This document shows positions 7,112 to 12,924 of a DNA stretch of 12,924 bases, one piece after another (within the stretch, counting starts at the first letter, position 1; every line of letters starts with the position of its first letter). The DNA comes from Thermoplasmata archaeon. GTDB taxonomy: Archaea > Thermoplasmatota > Thermoplasmata > UBA184. The notes under the pieces were generated by a model that was given only the letters and a program-made list of their open reading frames with translations, was not told the DNA's origin and did no database searches. A program made the translations under genes and the position numbers. The stretch covers positions 1 to 12,924 of the forward strand of contig DAHVAA010000024.1 of the NCBI GenBank assembly GCA_027314845.1, given 5' to 3'.

Positions 7112-7908
7112 CGCCGGAGCTCGCGGTCTTGCCCCGCGGGGTCGATCGACGCGTGGCTGGAGCTCGCGTGGATCCGATATTCGGTCCAGGGCCGGGACTC
7201 GATCCCGAGGTCACTCGAGGCGGTCAGGGCGACGAAGAACCAGAATATGTCGGAGCCTCCCGTAAGGCGTCGTAGCCAGGGGAGGGCGGGCCGCGCTAGC
7301 TCGGCGCGAACCGTCATCGAGCTCAGGTTGATGTGAGCGCTATAGTGATAGATCCAGGCGAGCGCCCTCGGGTCGCCCGGACCGGGGCCGATCGTGCGCG
7401 AATTTGGGGGCTGCGGCCGGGTCTTCCCGAACCCGGAGAGCGGCCTTCCCTCGGCATCGATCGCCCGAAAGGAATTGCGCAGGAATCCGGCCGAAGGGTT
7501 CTGGGAGAAGTATCGGAGCACTTCGGTCAGCTTGCCGGGAACGAAGCGGTCGTCGTCGTCGAGAAAGCAGAGGAGTCGCCCTCGAGACATCTCAATGGCT
7601 CTTGCAAGCGCCTCTCCGAGCGGCAGGTCCTCGGTGACCGTCCGAACCGTCACCGGCGAGGCGGCGATCTCGGCGTCGGTGCTCGGGTCCGCGAAGTCCT
7701 TGACGAGGACCACCTCGACCTGGCCTGGTTCCATCGATTGGCGAACGACCGAGTGTAGGGCTTCGGAGAGGAACTGACGCCTGCGGTACGCCGTGATGAT
7801 GACGGAGATCTCCGGACGATCCGCTTGGGCAGGCTCGGGGGTCGTCGCCGCGGGGGCCGTCGCCGCGGCGGCCGGCGGCGAGAGCCCGCGGGCCGGGGGG
7901 TCGAGCAC
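6985..7908 (-). CDS. GT2 family glycosyltransferase, N-terminal GT-A domain (frameshifted near 7112)
   Basis: A GT-A fold sugar transferase that moves a sugar from an activated nucleotide donor to an unknown acceptor. Numbered from the GTG at 7908: an Ala/Pro-rich leader (1-30), the opening strand PEISVIITAYRRRQFLSEAL (32-51), metal-binding FLDDDD (115-120), and the acceptor region ending WTEYRIHASSSHASID (241-256). Coding quality breaks after about residue 265. From there this frame reads RRSASRTSRPPTCSP and continues to 6985, while the adjacent frame reads a sensible continuation; one base appears to be missing near 7112. The frame is open to GTG 7995, but a TATA box at 7931-7938 lies 26-27 bases before GTG 7908, so 7908 is preferred. 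It is divergent from the next glycosyltransferase. Acceptor unknown; S-layer or surface glycan work is a guess from context. Confidence 0.8.
   Translation of the reverse strand: MLDPPARGLSPPAAAATAPAATTPEPAQADRPEISVIITAYRRRQFLSEALHSVVRQSMEPGQVEVVLVKDFADPSTDAEIAASPVTVRTVTEDLPLGEALARAIEMSRGRLLCFLDDDDRFVPGKLTEVLRYFSQNPSAGFLRNSFRAIDAEGRPLSGFGKTRPQPPNSRTIGPGPGDPRALAWIYHYSAHINLSSMTVRAELARPALPWLRRLTGGSDIFWFFVALTASSDLGIESRPWTEYRIHASSSHASIDPAGQDRELRRSASRTSRPPTCSPRCILAGARASWPEDSSSPIGSKPASPRS
7844..7873. repeat. Imperfect 15-base tandem duplication in the glycosyltransferase leader
   Basis: Two adjacent 15-base units, GTCGCCGCGGGGGCC and GTCGCCGCGGCGGCC, differ at one base. They encode part of the Ala/Pro/Thr-rich N-terminal leader of the minus-strand glycosyltransferase. 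A slippage origin is likely; no regulatory role is apparent. Confidence 0.6.
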
Positions 7909-7930
7909 GAAAACGGGAACGGCGGCCCTA

Positions 7931-7938
7931 CCTATACC
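7931..7938 (-). promoter_or_regulatory. TATA box that points to the GTG at 7908
   Basis: The minus strand reads GGTATAGG, centred 26.5 bases before GTG 7908. It lies inside the open frame that extends to 7995, which argues that the extra 29 codons are not translated. Confidence 0.5.
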
Positions 7939-8043
7939 TCGCGGGTCCCCGCTTCTCGGCGGGCCCTCGGAGGAGGAGGCTGCGTAGCTCAGCACGGCTG
8001 GGTCCGCTTGGGTCGGTTCCCGTCAGCCGTGCCGCGGTACCGC

Positions 8044-8050
8044 CATATTG
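8044..8050 (+). promoter_or_regulatory. TATA-like box for the plus-strand glycosyltransferase
   Basis: CATATTG is the only AT-rich element in the divergent gap on this strand. Its centre is about 31 bases before the ATG at 8078, implying a leader of a few bases. It would overlap or abut the TTG at 8048 and ATG at 8051, arguing against those starts. Confidence 0.4.
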
Positions 8051-8077
8051 ATGTCTACCGTTCGTCACCCCACGACA

Positions 8078-9022
8078 ATGGCCGCCCCGGTCCAAGTCTC
8101 GTTCTGCGCAACGAACTTGAACACCGTCAGCGGACTGCCCGCATCGATCGCGAGCATCCGGGAGATCGGCGGTCATCTCGGGGTTCCGTTCGAGATCGTG
8201 GTCGCCGATGGACCCAGCAACGATGGGGCGCGGGCCGTGCTCGAGGGTCAGGCCCGCGCAGACCCGTCCTTCCGGCTGGTCGGTCACAACTACCGCAACC
8301 GTGGCCTCGGGCGGCGCCTCGCGTTCGAGTCCAGCGCCGGTCGCACGGTCGTCCCCTTCGATACCAGCATCGTCTACGCCGCGGCCTATGCCCCGCTCCT
8401 CCGCCGGTATCTCGACCTCGAGACCGACCGCATGCTCTTTTCTGAGATCTGCGCGCTTTCCCGTCGGGCGATCGACGCGGTCGGCGGATGGAGGGACCTC
8501 GTGGGGGGCGAGGACATCGACCTCTACGCCCGAATCATCCACCGGTTCGGCGTCATCGCCTACCCGACGGCGCGCCGGGAGTCCCAGTCGCGGCCGCTCG
8601 GCTCGTACGAACGGCAGATGCGCTACGTCAGCGGCTCCGCCTTCGGCCGGTTCGGTCGTATGCTGGCCGTACAGCGGGACCAGATCATCGGGACCGACCT
8701 CCGGGTCCGCGACCTGATGGCGTTCAATCGGCGAAAGCCGACGCTCTCGCGAGCGGCCCGTTGGGGGTTCTTCTGCCTCGCGACCGCCGTTGCCCGTCTG
8801 CGCCCGATTCGCCCGATCGTTCCCGGCACGACCAACAACTATCTCCTGTTTCGCGAGGCCCTGCTCGATTCGATCCTTCGGCACGACTACCGTGAACTGG
8901 GGGCCGACCTGCCGGAACCGCAACTTCTGCTCACCCCGGACGAGGTCGAGTACCTCCGCACTTCGAGCCGGAGCTGGACCCGGTACGAACAGACCCAGCC
9001 ACCTCCGTACGGGATCAAGTGA
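8078..9022 (+). CDS. GT2-like glycosyltransferase with reduced metal motif
   Basis: A GT-A fold protein of 314 residues. Seen, numbered from the ATG at 8078: the opening strand VQVSFCATNLNTVSGLPASI (5-24), the donor-site VVADGPSNDGA (41-51), NYRNRGLGRRLAFESSAG (71-88, the helix that precedes the metal motif in GT2 enzymes), FDTS (94-97) where DxD is expected, and GGWRDLVGGEDIDLYARI (136-153), which carries the usual acceptor-side ED pair. The DxD motif is thus reduced to one Asp. In-frame TTG 8048 and ATG 8051 are alternative starts; 8078 is preferred because of the TATA-like box at 8044. The next gene converges with 76 bases between them. Donor and acceptor unknown; surface glycan assembly is inferred from the neighbouring glycosyltransferases. 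Confidence 0.8.
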   Translation: MAAPVQVSFCATNLNTVSGLPASIASIREIGGHLGVPFEIVVADGPSNDGARAVLEGQARADPSFRLVGHNYRNRGLGRRLAFESSAGRTVVPFDTSIVYAAAYAPLLRRYLDLETDRMLFSEICALSRRAIDAVGGWRDLVGGEDIDLYARIIHRFGVIAYPTARRESQSRPLGSYERQMRYVSGSAFGRFGRMLAVQRDQIIGTDLRVRDLMAFNRRKPTLSRAARWGFFCLATAVARLRPIRPIVPGTTNNYLLFREALLDSILRHDYRELGADLPEPQLLLTPDEVEYLRTSSRSWTRYEQTQPPPYGIK

Positions 9023-9098
9023 GCACGGTGGCGATGCCCTCCGACCCTCGGCTTGAACGGAAGTTCGAGGTAGAACGGTCGCAACCCGACCCGCACGG

Positions 9099-10115
9099 TC
9101 AGTCGGCGTACGGAGCGGGGCCGAAGTAGCGGAGCGGCGCGGACTCGAGCAAGAGGTTCAGGTACGCCCAGTTGACGACGTTACGAAGGAGTCGGGGTTC
9201 GCCTGAACCGAGCGATGCTCCCCCCACGTGTCCGATCCGGTAGGGGATCGAAGCGCAGCGCTCGGCCCGCTTCGTCAGCCGCAGGGAGAGCTCTACATCC
9301 TCCCAGCCGTTGAGGAACACCTCGTCGAACGGCGAGGGAGCCCCCGCCGCGAGCCGGGCCTCCCGTTCGAGCCATCGGCCGCTCAGGATCGCCAGGCTCC
9401 CGTTCAGAAGAAAACGGTACTTGAGCCGGTAGTTCCAGCGCAGGCGCATCAACCGAGAGCGCAGCGGGTACGGGCGGCCGGGGGTGGCTCGGGCGCTCGG
9501 CCAGAGGAGGGGGACGAGGTCGAGCCGAACCCCGAAGCGGCGCCGCAGGTCGATGATCGTTCGCCCCACCCCCGCCACGCGGTGCGTGAGGAACTCGAGC
9601 TCGTTGGGCTCCCCCAGCGCCACCGGCCACGATTGGGACGGCGTCCGAGGCCGACAGAAGACCGCATCCGTCCGTTCGGGATCGAGCGTCGCGAGCCCGC
9701 CCCGGAGCACGGACGGCGGGTCGAGGCAGGTCACGTCGTCGTTCGAGACGACCACCCAGTCGGGGGCGTACTCCATGGCCCGGCGGATTCCCGCGTTCAC
9801 ATTGTGCCCGAACTTGAAGTCCGGGTCCCGCCCGCTCTCGACAAAGACGATCTGGAGGCCCCGGAAGAGCTGCTCGCGGCATCGCTGCGCGAGCGGCGCT
9901 TGCGCGTCCAGGGTAGGGATCACGACCACGACGCGACGATCGCCATCGGCCTCCCGGAGGTCGGCGCGTCCGCGGGGCCAGCCCTTCAGCCAGGTCACGA
10001 GCGCATCCCGGTCCTTTAGGCGGCGGTAGAAGTCGAGGACATCTTCCGTCCTCGGCGATTGGAAGAGCTCTCGCAGCGCGGACCAGCTTGAATTCGGTGG
10101 GACCGGGGCCTGCAT
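9099..10115 (-). CDS. GT2-like glycosyltransferase
   Basis: A GT-A fold protein of 338 residues. Seen: a non-conserved helical N-terminus (1-58), the opening strand RRVVVVIPTLD (60-70), FKFGHNVNAGIRRAMEYAPDWVVVSNDDV (100-128 region), where NDD is the metal site, then FLNGWEDVELSLRL (267-280) with the conserved acceptor-side ED pair, and PYRIGHVGGAS (291-301), resembling the His-containing end of the catalytic domain. No membrane helix is evident. The start is ATG 10115; no convincing TATA box sits at the usual distance, though an AT-richer CGATAAGT lies at about 10155-10162. It converges with the plus-strand glycosyltransferase and has its 5' end next to the tRNA-Pro region. It probably acts on the same glycan as its neighbours, which is inference from proximity. 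Confidence 0.8.
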   Translation of the reverse strand: MQAPVPPNSSWSALRELFQSPRTEDVLDFYRRLKDRDALVTWLKGWPRGRADLREADGDRRVVVVIPTLDAQAPLAQRCREQLFRGLQIVFVESGRDPDFKFGHNVNAGIRRAMEYAPDWVVVSNDDVTCLDPPSVLRGGLATLDPERTDAVFCRPRTPSQSWPVALGEPNELEFLTHRVAGVGRTIIDLRRRFGVRLDLVPLLWPSARATPGRPYPLRSRLMRLRWNYRLKYRFLLNGSLAILSGRWLEREARLAAGAPSPFDEVFLNGWEDVELSLRLTKRAERCASIPYRIGHVGGASLGSGEPRLLRNVVNWAYLNLLLESAPLRYFGPAPYAD

Positions 10116-10300
10116 GCTTCCGAGGAAGGGTGCCGGAGCGCCTACGTCCTTCGGGACTTATCGTTCGCTACGGGACTCGGGGCACGATCCGGTCGAGTCT
10201 GGGCTTCCCGAGGCCGGGCACCCCCGTGAGAGCCGGCCCGGTCTCCCTCCGTCGGAGGTCGCGGGTGTAGCACGCTACGGCTCACCCCGCGCCCGGCCGA

Positions 10301-10408
10301 TGGGGCTGCCCGAATTTGAATCGGGGTCCCGGGCTCCCAAAGCCCGAAGGATGGACCAGTAGAGCGGACCGAGGCGCGTCCTCGCGCCCGTAGCTACCCC
10401 ACAGCCCC
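10301..10408 (-). tRNA. tRNA-Pro(TGG) with an insertion in the D-loop
   Basis: Minus-strand cloverleaf: acceptor GGGGCTG pairs fully with CAGCCCC, discriminator A at 10301, CCA not encoded. Anticodon arm CGGGC-TTTGGGA-GCCCG gives anticodon TGG (proline). T-arm CCCGA-TTCAAAT-TCGGG is perfect. Variable loop GGAC supplies C48, which can pair with G15. The span is 108 bases, about 33 more than a mature tRNA-Pro, and all extra bases fall in the D-loop between A14-G15-C16 and the GG pair of positions 18-19. Removing 10360-10392 gives a 75-base tRNA with D-loop AGCCTGGTCCA, which looks normal. The gene starts 10 bases after the UPF0179 stop on the same strand, so it may be co-transcribed. Confidence 0.88.
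10360..10392 (-). other. Probable 33-base tRNA intron in the D-loop
   Basis: This segment must be removed to give a standard D-loop. It contains a stable stem GGCGCG-AGGA-CGCGCC. CTAC occurs at both edges of the insertion (tRNA bases 16-19 and 47-50), so the exact boundaries are uncertain by a few bases. Around the chosen sites a bulge-helix-bulge can be drawn only with a mismatch in the central helix (ACGG against TGGT), so it would be a relaxed substrate for the splicing endonuclease. The boundaries rest on the sequence expected for the mature tRNA. Confidence 0.6.
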
Positions 10409-10418
10409 GCATGCCGGC

Positions 10419-10847
10419 CTAGACCGCTTCGACCTGCTTCAACGTTCGGCCGATGCGGCACTCCGCTGGGCCGTCCTTCACGGTCGTGACCCGGAACCGC
10501 TGCTTCGACGGAAGGGAGGGACCGGCGCAGGTCCACCAGTTCGAGCAGTCGAGCCGTCGGCACTGGTACCGTCCGACCTCGACCGAGCTCCCGACGATCG
10601 CGCTCTGGGATTCGACCACGAGCGTCCTCGGGACCGACTTCACCTCCACGACGTTCGCCTCGGTCTCCTGGAGCGCGCACGGGTGCGTCACCGGGCGAAC
10701 CTTCGTGACGGAGTACCGTCGCCCCGGGTCGAGCGTGAGGCAGGCGTGCCGGTACGGACAGGTCCGGCAGACCGGGCCCCCGCCCTGATAGATGAACTCG
10801 TACCCCTCGTGCGCCTCGGCCCTCGCCAGCAGTGTGATCTCGGCCAT
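10419..10847 (-). CDS. UPF0179 family protein
   Basis: A 142-residue archaeal protein of unknown function. It matches UPF0179 by FIYQGGGPVCRTCPYRHAC, LDPGRRYSVTKVRPVTHPC, VEVKSVPRTLVVESQSAIVG and a second Cys-rich half. Eight cysteines fall into two sets of four: C27, C30, C36, C57 and C96, C101, C107, C130. This suggests two bound metals or Fe-S clusters; that is inference. The start is ATG 10847, only 12 bases after the egsA stop with no TATA box between, so it is probably translated from the egsA transcript. tRNA-Pro begins 10 bases downstream. Confidence 0.9.
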   Translation of the reverse strand: MAEITLLARAEAHEGYEFIYQGGGPVCRTCPYRHACLTLDPGRRYSVTKVRPVTHPCALQETEANVVEVKSVPRTLVVESQSAIVGSSVEVGRYQCRRLDCSNWWTCAGPSLPSKQRFRVTTVKDGPAECRIGRTLKQVEAV

Positions 10848-10859
10848 GGATTCTTTTTC

Positions 10860-11969
10860 CTACTCCAGCACCCCGGTCGTACGCGCCAGCCGTTCGGCGG
10901 CATCGCGGGTGAGCCCGTTGTCGCCGAGGATCGTGTATCGTTCGGGCCGGATCGAGTGCGCCATCGCGAGCGCCCGGGTGACCTCGTCCTTCGAGACCCC
11001 GAGCTCGCGCGCGGTCGTCGGCGCGCCGATCGCGAGGAGGGCGTTCTTGATCCGTCGCCAATCCCCCCCGTGCAGGTACATCATCATGATCGCCCCGACC
11101 CCGCACTGCTCGCCGTGGAGGCTCGGTCGCTCGGAGATGCGGTCGAGAGCGTGGCTGAAGAGGTGCTCGCTGCCGGAGCACGGTCGGGAGGAGCCCGCGA
11201 CGCTCATCGCGATGCCGGCGACCAGTATGGGACGGATCGCGATCCATACCGACTCCTCGAGGTTCGGCTTGATCGAATCCGCGTGGTCGATGATCTCCTG
11301 GGCGGCGTACTCGCTCAGGGTCGCTGCCGTGCTCGAGTACTCCTCGTTGCGCAGGCGGACCGCGAGCCGCCAGTCGAGGACGGCCGTGCAGTTCGAGATC
11401 ACGTCGGCGCACCCCGAGGCGAGCAAGCGGAACGGTGCCTGGACGATCAGCTGGGTGTCGGCGATGACGCCGACCGGGACCGCGGCCTCCGTGCTCGTGA
11501 TGGTGTCGACTCCGTGAAGGGACGCCCGCGGGGAGGAGATCCCGTCGTGCGCGGCTGAGGTCGGGAGGCTCACGAACGGGATCCTTCGTCGTGCCGCGAC
11601 CACCTTCGTGATGTCGATCTTGCTCCCGCCGCCGACGCCGACCAGGAACCGCGCCCCGCTCTCTTGCACGAGGCCCTCGACGCGGATGACCTCCGCTTCG
11701 GTCGCCTCCTGGGCGATCACGGTGGTCGCGTCAAAGCCCCCGTCGTTCAGGATCTGGGTCGCCCGGTTCCCCGCGAGCTCCGCCGTCTTCGGGCCCGTGA
11801 CCACGGCTCCCTGCCGCGGGAAGTCGAACTCCCGGCAGGTCCCCGCGAGGTCGTCGAGCACCCCGTGGCCCACGAGGACGATCCGGGGGAAGACCATCCC
11901 CTTCGCCTTGCCGAACGCGGCGTCGAGCCCGGGGACGGGGCCGGCCGAGAGCGGAGACTGGTCGACCAT
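10860..11969 (-). CDS. egsA: sn-glycerol-1-phosphate dehydrogenase, NAD(P)-dependent
   Basis: Reduces dihydroxyacetone phosphate to sn-glycerol-1-phosphate, the backbone of archaeal ether lipids, in the cytoplasm. Seen: FPRIVLVGHGVLDDL (27-41) at the start of the Rossmann-like domain, nucleotide-binding GVGGGSKIDITK (111-122), LPTSAAHDGISSPRAS (135-150), and the zinc ligands D189 (in CADVISN), H269 (SGSEH) and H285 (SLHGEQCGVG). A length of 369 residues is usual. The start is ATG 11969, 82 bases after queE; a weak CTAATGA about 34 bases upstream is a doubtful promoter. UPF0179 follows by 12 bases. This enzyme is close to diagnostic for an archaeal genome. Confidence 0.95.
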   Translation of the reverse strand: MVDQSPLSAGPVPGLDAAFGKAKGMVFPRIVLVGHGVLDDLAGTCREFDFPRQGAVVTGPKTAELAGNRATQILNDGGFDATTVIAQEATEAEVIRVEGLVQESGARFLVGVGGGSKIDITKVVAARRRIPFVSLPTSAAHDGISSPRASLHGVDTITSTEAAVPVGVIADTQLIVQAPFRLLASGCADVISNCTAVLDWRLAVRLRNEEYSSTAATLSEYAAQEIIDHADSIKPNLEESVWIAIRPILVAGIAMSVAGSSRPCSGSEHLFSHALDRISERPSLHGEQCGVGAIMMMYLHGGDWRRIKNALLAIGAPTTARELGVSKDEVTRALAMAHSIRPERYTILGDNGLTRDAAERLARTTGVLE

Positions 11970-12051
11970 CGCCCGAGGGGGCGAACGAAGGGTGCGCCCT
12001 CATTAGCCTTCCGTCCCCGCCAGCTCCGGCGCCGTGACGCCGGCCCAGCGC

Positions 12052-12681
12052 TCACCGTCCGGGAACGTCTCCCCAGAGCACCTTGTGCTCCTGGAGCATC
12101 ACCCGGACGTCGAGCCGATCGTGCAGCACCCAGTCCGCGAGTCGGCCCGCGTCGGTGCCCCAGACCGGTTGGAACACCACGGTCGCGGGCCCCCGAGGCC
12201 GCTTCAGGACCCGCTTCGCGTACACGTAGTCCGCCCGGTCGGCGAGGACGAACTTGAGAACGTCCTGCGTCCGCAGGAGCGGAAGGTTCCCCCAGCGGTT
12301 GTGCGATTCCATCCCGGAGGAGGGACACTTCACGTCCACGCTCAGGACCACGTCCGGGACCGCGAGGTAGGGTTCGACGTCGAGCGACCCCCCGGTCTCG
12401 ATGACCGTGGTGATCCCGCGTGCAGCGAGCGCCGCGACCAGCTCGAGCGACTCCTTCTGAAGCAGCGGTTCCCCTCCGGTGAGGCAGACGTGGCGGGTGC
12501 GGTTCCGCTCGACCTCTTTCACCAGGGAGGGAATCGTGCGGGGCCGCCCCGGGCCGAACGAGTAGGGCGTGTCGCACCATCGGCAGCGCAGGTTGCACCG
12601 GGCGGTCCGAACGAACGTCGTGCGGACCCCCGTGTACGGCCCCTCGCCCTGGATCGAGTGGAAGACCTCGATGATCCGCAT
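12052..12681 (-). CDS. queE: 7-carboxy-7-deazaguanine synthase (radical SAM)
   Basis: Converts 6-carboxytetrahydropterin to 7-carboxy-7-deazaguanine, an intermediate of preQ0. In archaea preQ0 feeds archaeosine at tRNA position 15. Seen: the N-terminal signature EVFHSIQGEGPYTGVRTTFV (5-24), the radical-SAM cysteines C29, C33 and C36 (CX3CX2C) in RCNLRCRWCDTPY, the SAM-binding LTGGEPLLQ, and IETGGSLDVEPYL. The length of 209 residues fits the compact archaeal form. The start is ATG 12681; no TATA box is evident at the usual distance. It diverges from leuS, with 98 bases between them, and leads the minus-strand cluster with egsA, UPF0179 and tRNA-Pro. Other preQ0 or archaeosine genes are not in the window. 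Confidence 0.94.
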   Translation of the reverse strand: MRIIEVFHSIQGEGPYTGVRTTFVRTARCNLRCRWCDTPYSFGPGRPRTIPSLVKEVERNRTRHVCLTGGEPLLQKESLELVAALAARGITTVIETGGSLDVEPYLAVPDVVLSVDVKCPSSGMESHNRWGNLPLLRTQDVLKFVLADRADYVYAKRVLKRPRGPATVVFQPVWGTDAGRLADWVLHDRLDVRVMLQEHKVLWGDVPGR

Positions 12682-12748
12682 CGACCCCCGGCTCGGCCCA
12701 GGGCCTCATCTCGTTTCCGCCCGAGCTCTCGTGCGCGCGGGGACGCGC

Positions 12749-12756
12749 TAAAATAC
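12749..12756 (+). promoter_or_regulatory. TATA box of leuS
   Basis: TAAAATAC is the most TATA-like sequence in the window. Its centre is 27-28 bases before the ATG at 12780, so transcription would begin at or next to the start codon (leaderless). Confidence 0.68.
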
Positions 12757-12779
12757 GGAGGCCGCGTGAAAGCCGCCAC

Positions 12780-12924
12780 ATGGAGCCGGCTCGGGCCCGC
12801 CACTGGCAGGAGGCCTGGGCCCGCGCGGGCCTGCCGACCGGACGGCGAGCGCCCGGCCGCGGGAAGTTCTTCGCGCTGGTCGCGTATCCGGGGACGAGCG
12901 GGTTCTTCCACTTCGGACACATCC
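12780..12924 (+). CDS. leuS: Leucyl-tRNA synthetase, N-terminal fragment (cut by window end)
   Basis: The first 48 residues are visible. The N-terminus RHWQEAWARAGL fits the helix before the catalytic fold in class I Leu/Ile/Val synthetases. KFFALVAYPGTSGFFHFGHI carries the ATP-binding HIGH signature as HFGH. The YPG-SGF-H-GH context resembles archaeal LeuRS as I recall it, more than IleRS or ValRS; the rest of the gene is needed to be sure. The ATG at 12780 is supported by the TATA box 27-28 bases upstream. Divergent from queE. Confidence 0.78.
   Translation, partial: MEPARARHWQEAWARAGLPTGRRAPGRGKFFALVAYPGTSGFFHFGHI

Noticed and set aside
7549..7561. Short GTC-type repeat (gtcgtcgtcgtcg) as a microsatellite
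   Set aside because: It encodes the four-Asp metal motif of the glycosyltransferase on the minus strand and is explained by protein sequence.
10301..10320. tRNA-Pro 3' end as an attachment site of an integrated element covering the glycosyltransferases
   Set aside because: No second copy of the tRNA 3' sequence was found by eye near the far edge (6700-6800), and no integrase or mobility gene is present.
10848..10859. Pyrimidine run between UPF0179 and egsA as a terminator
   Set aside because: On the transcribed strand of both genes it is an A-rich run, not a T-run, so it cannot be a normal archaeal terminator for them.
10282..11412. Minus-strand frame of 376 codons covering UPF0179, tRNA-Pro and part of egsA
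   Set aside because: It runs through a structured tRNA and two recognisable genes in another frame, and its translation is low-complexity.
12000..12006. TCATTAG upstream of egsA as its TATA box
   Set aside because: The centre is about 34 bases from the ATG and the match is weak, so it is mentioned but not annotated.
1..12924. CRISPR arrays, insertion sequences, phage or defence genes, or an obviously new multi-gene system
   Set aside because: No regularly spaced repeats, terminal inverted repeats, transposase, nuclease or toxin-like genes were seen.

Overview
The window looks like chromosomal DNA of a GC-rich archaeon (roughly two thirds G+C by eye). Archaeal markers are an Orc1/Cdc6 remnant, a Hel308 helicase, an archaeal-type NFACT/RqcH protein, an HVO_0476-type zinc-finger protein, a UPF0179 protein, sn-glycerol-1-phosphate dehydrogenase (the stereochemistry-setting enzyme of archaeal lipids) and a tRNA-Pro with an apparent intron. 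TATA-like boxes lie about 26-28 bases upstream of several start codons, as expected for leaderless archaeal transcripts. A Thermoplasmatota-type euryarchaeon is my best guess, but it is an inference.

Layout. (1) 2-769 (+) is the C-terminal part of an Orc1/Cdc6-like initiator, cut by the window edge. It converges on and overlaps hel308 (633-2945, -). (2) An acyl-CoA dehydrogenase (2968-4104, -) lies 22 bases upstream of hel308. It is divergent from rqcH (4182-6074, +), and the two appear to share one palindromic TATA element. (3) rqcH converges on an HVO_0476-type zinc-finger gene (5831-6712, -) with a 244-base antisense overlap. (4) A glycosyltransferase island runs from 6767 to 10115: a frameshifted GT2 gene (-), a divergent GT2-like gene (+) and a convergent GT2-like gene (-). 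(5) A minus-strand cluster follows: queE (12052-12681), egsA (10860-11969), a UPF0179 gene (10419-10847) and tRNA-Pro(TGG) (10301-10408). (6) leuS (12780 to the window end, +) diverges from queE and has a clear TATA box.

How the genes relate. Most of the window is information-processing and core metabolism: replication initiation and fork repair, ribosome-associated quality control, tRNA charging, archaeosine precursor synthesis and lipid backbone synthesis. The glycosyltransferase island is the accessory part and probably makes surface glycans or glycolipids. No CRISPR array, insertion sequence, phage gene or toxin/defence system is visible. The most notable item is tRNA-Pro: about 33 extra bases sit in its D-loop one base after G15, the archaeosine site, and the gene lies in the same-strand cluster as queE.

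No gene-free stretch exceeds 300 bases. The largest are about 170 bases (7909-8077, divergent promoters) and about 185 bases (10116-10300, upstream of a glycosyltransferase; nothing else recognised). No convincing T-rich terminator was seen.
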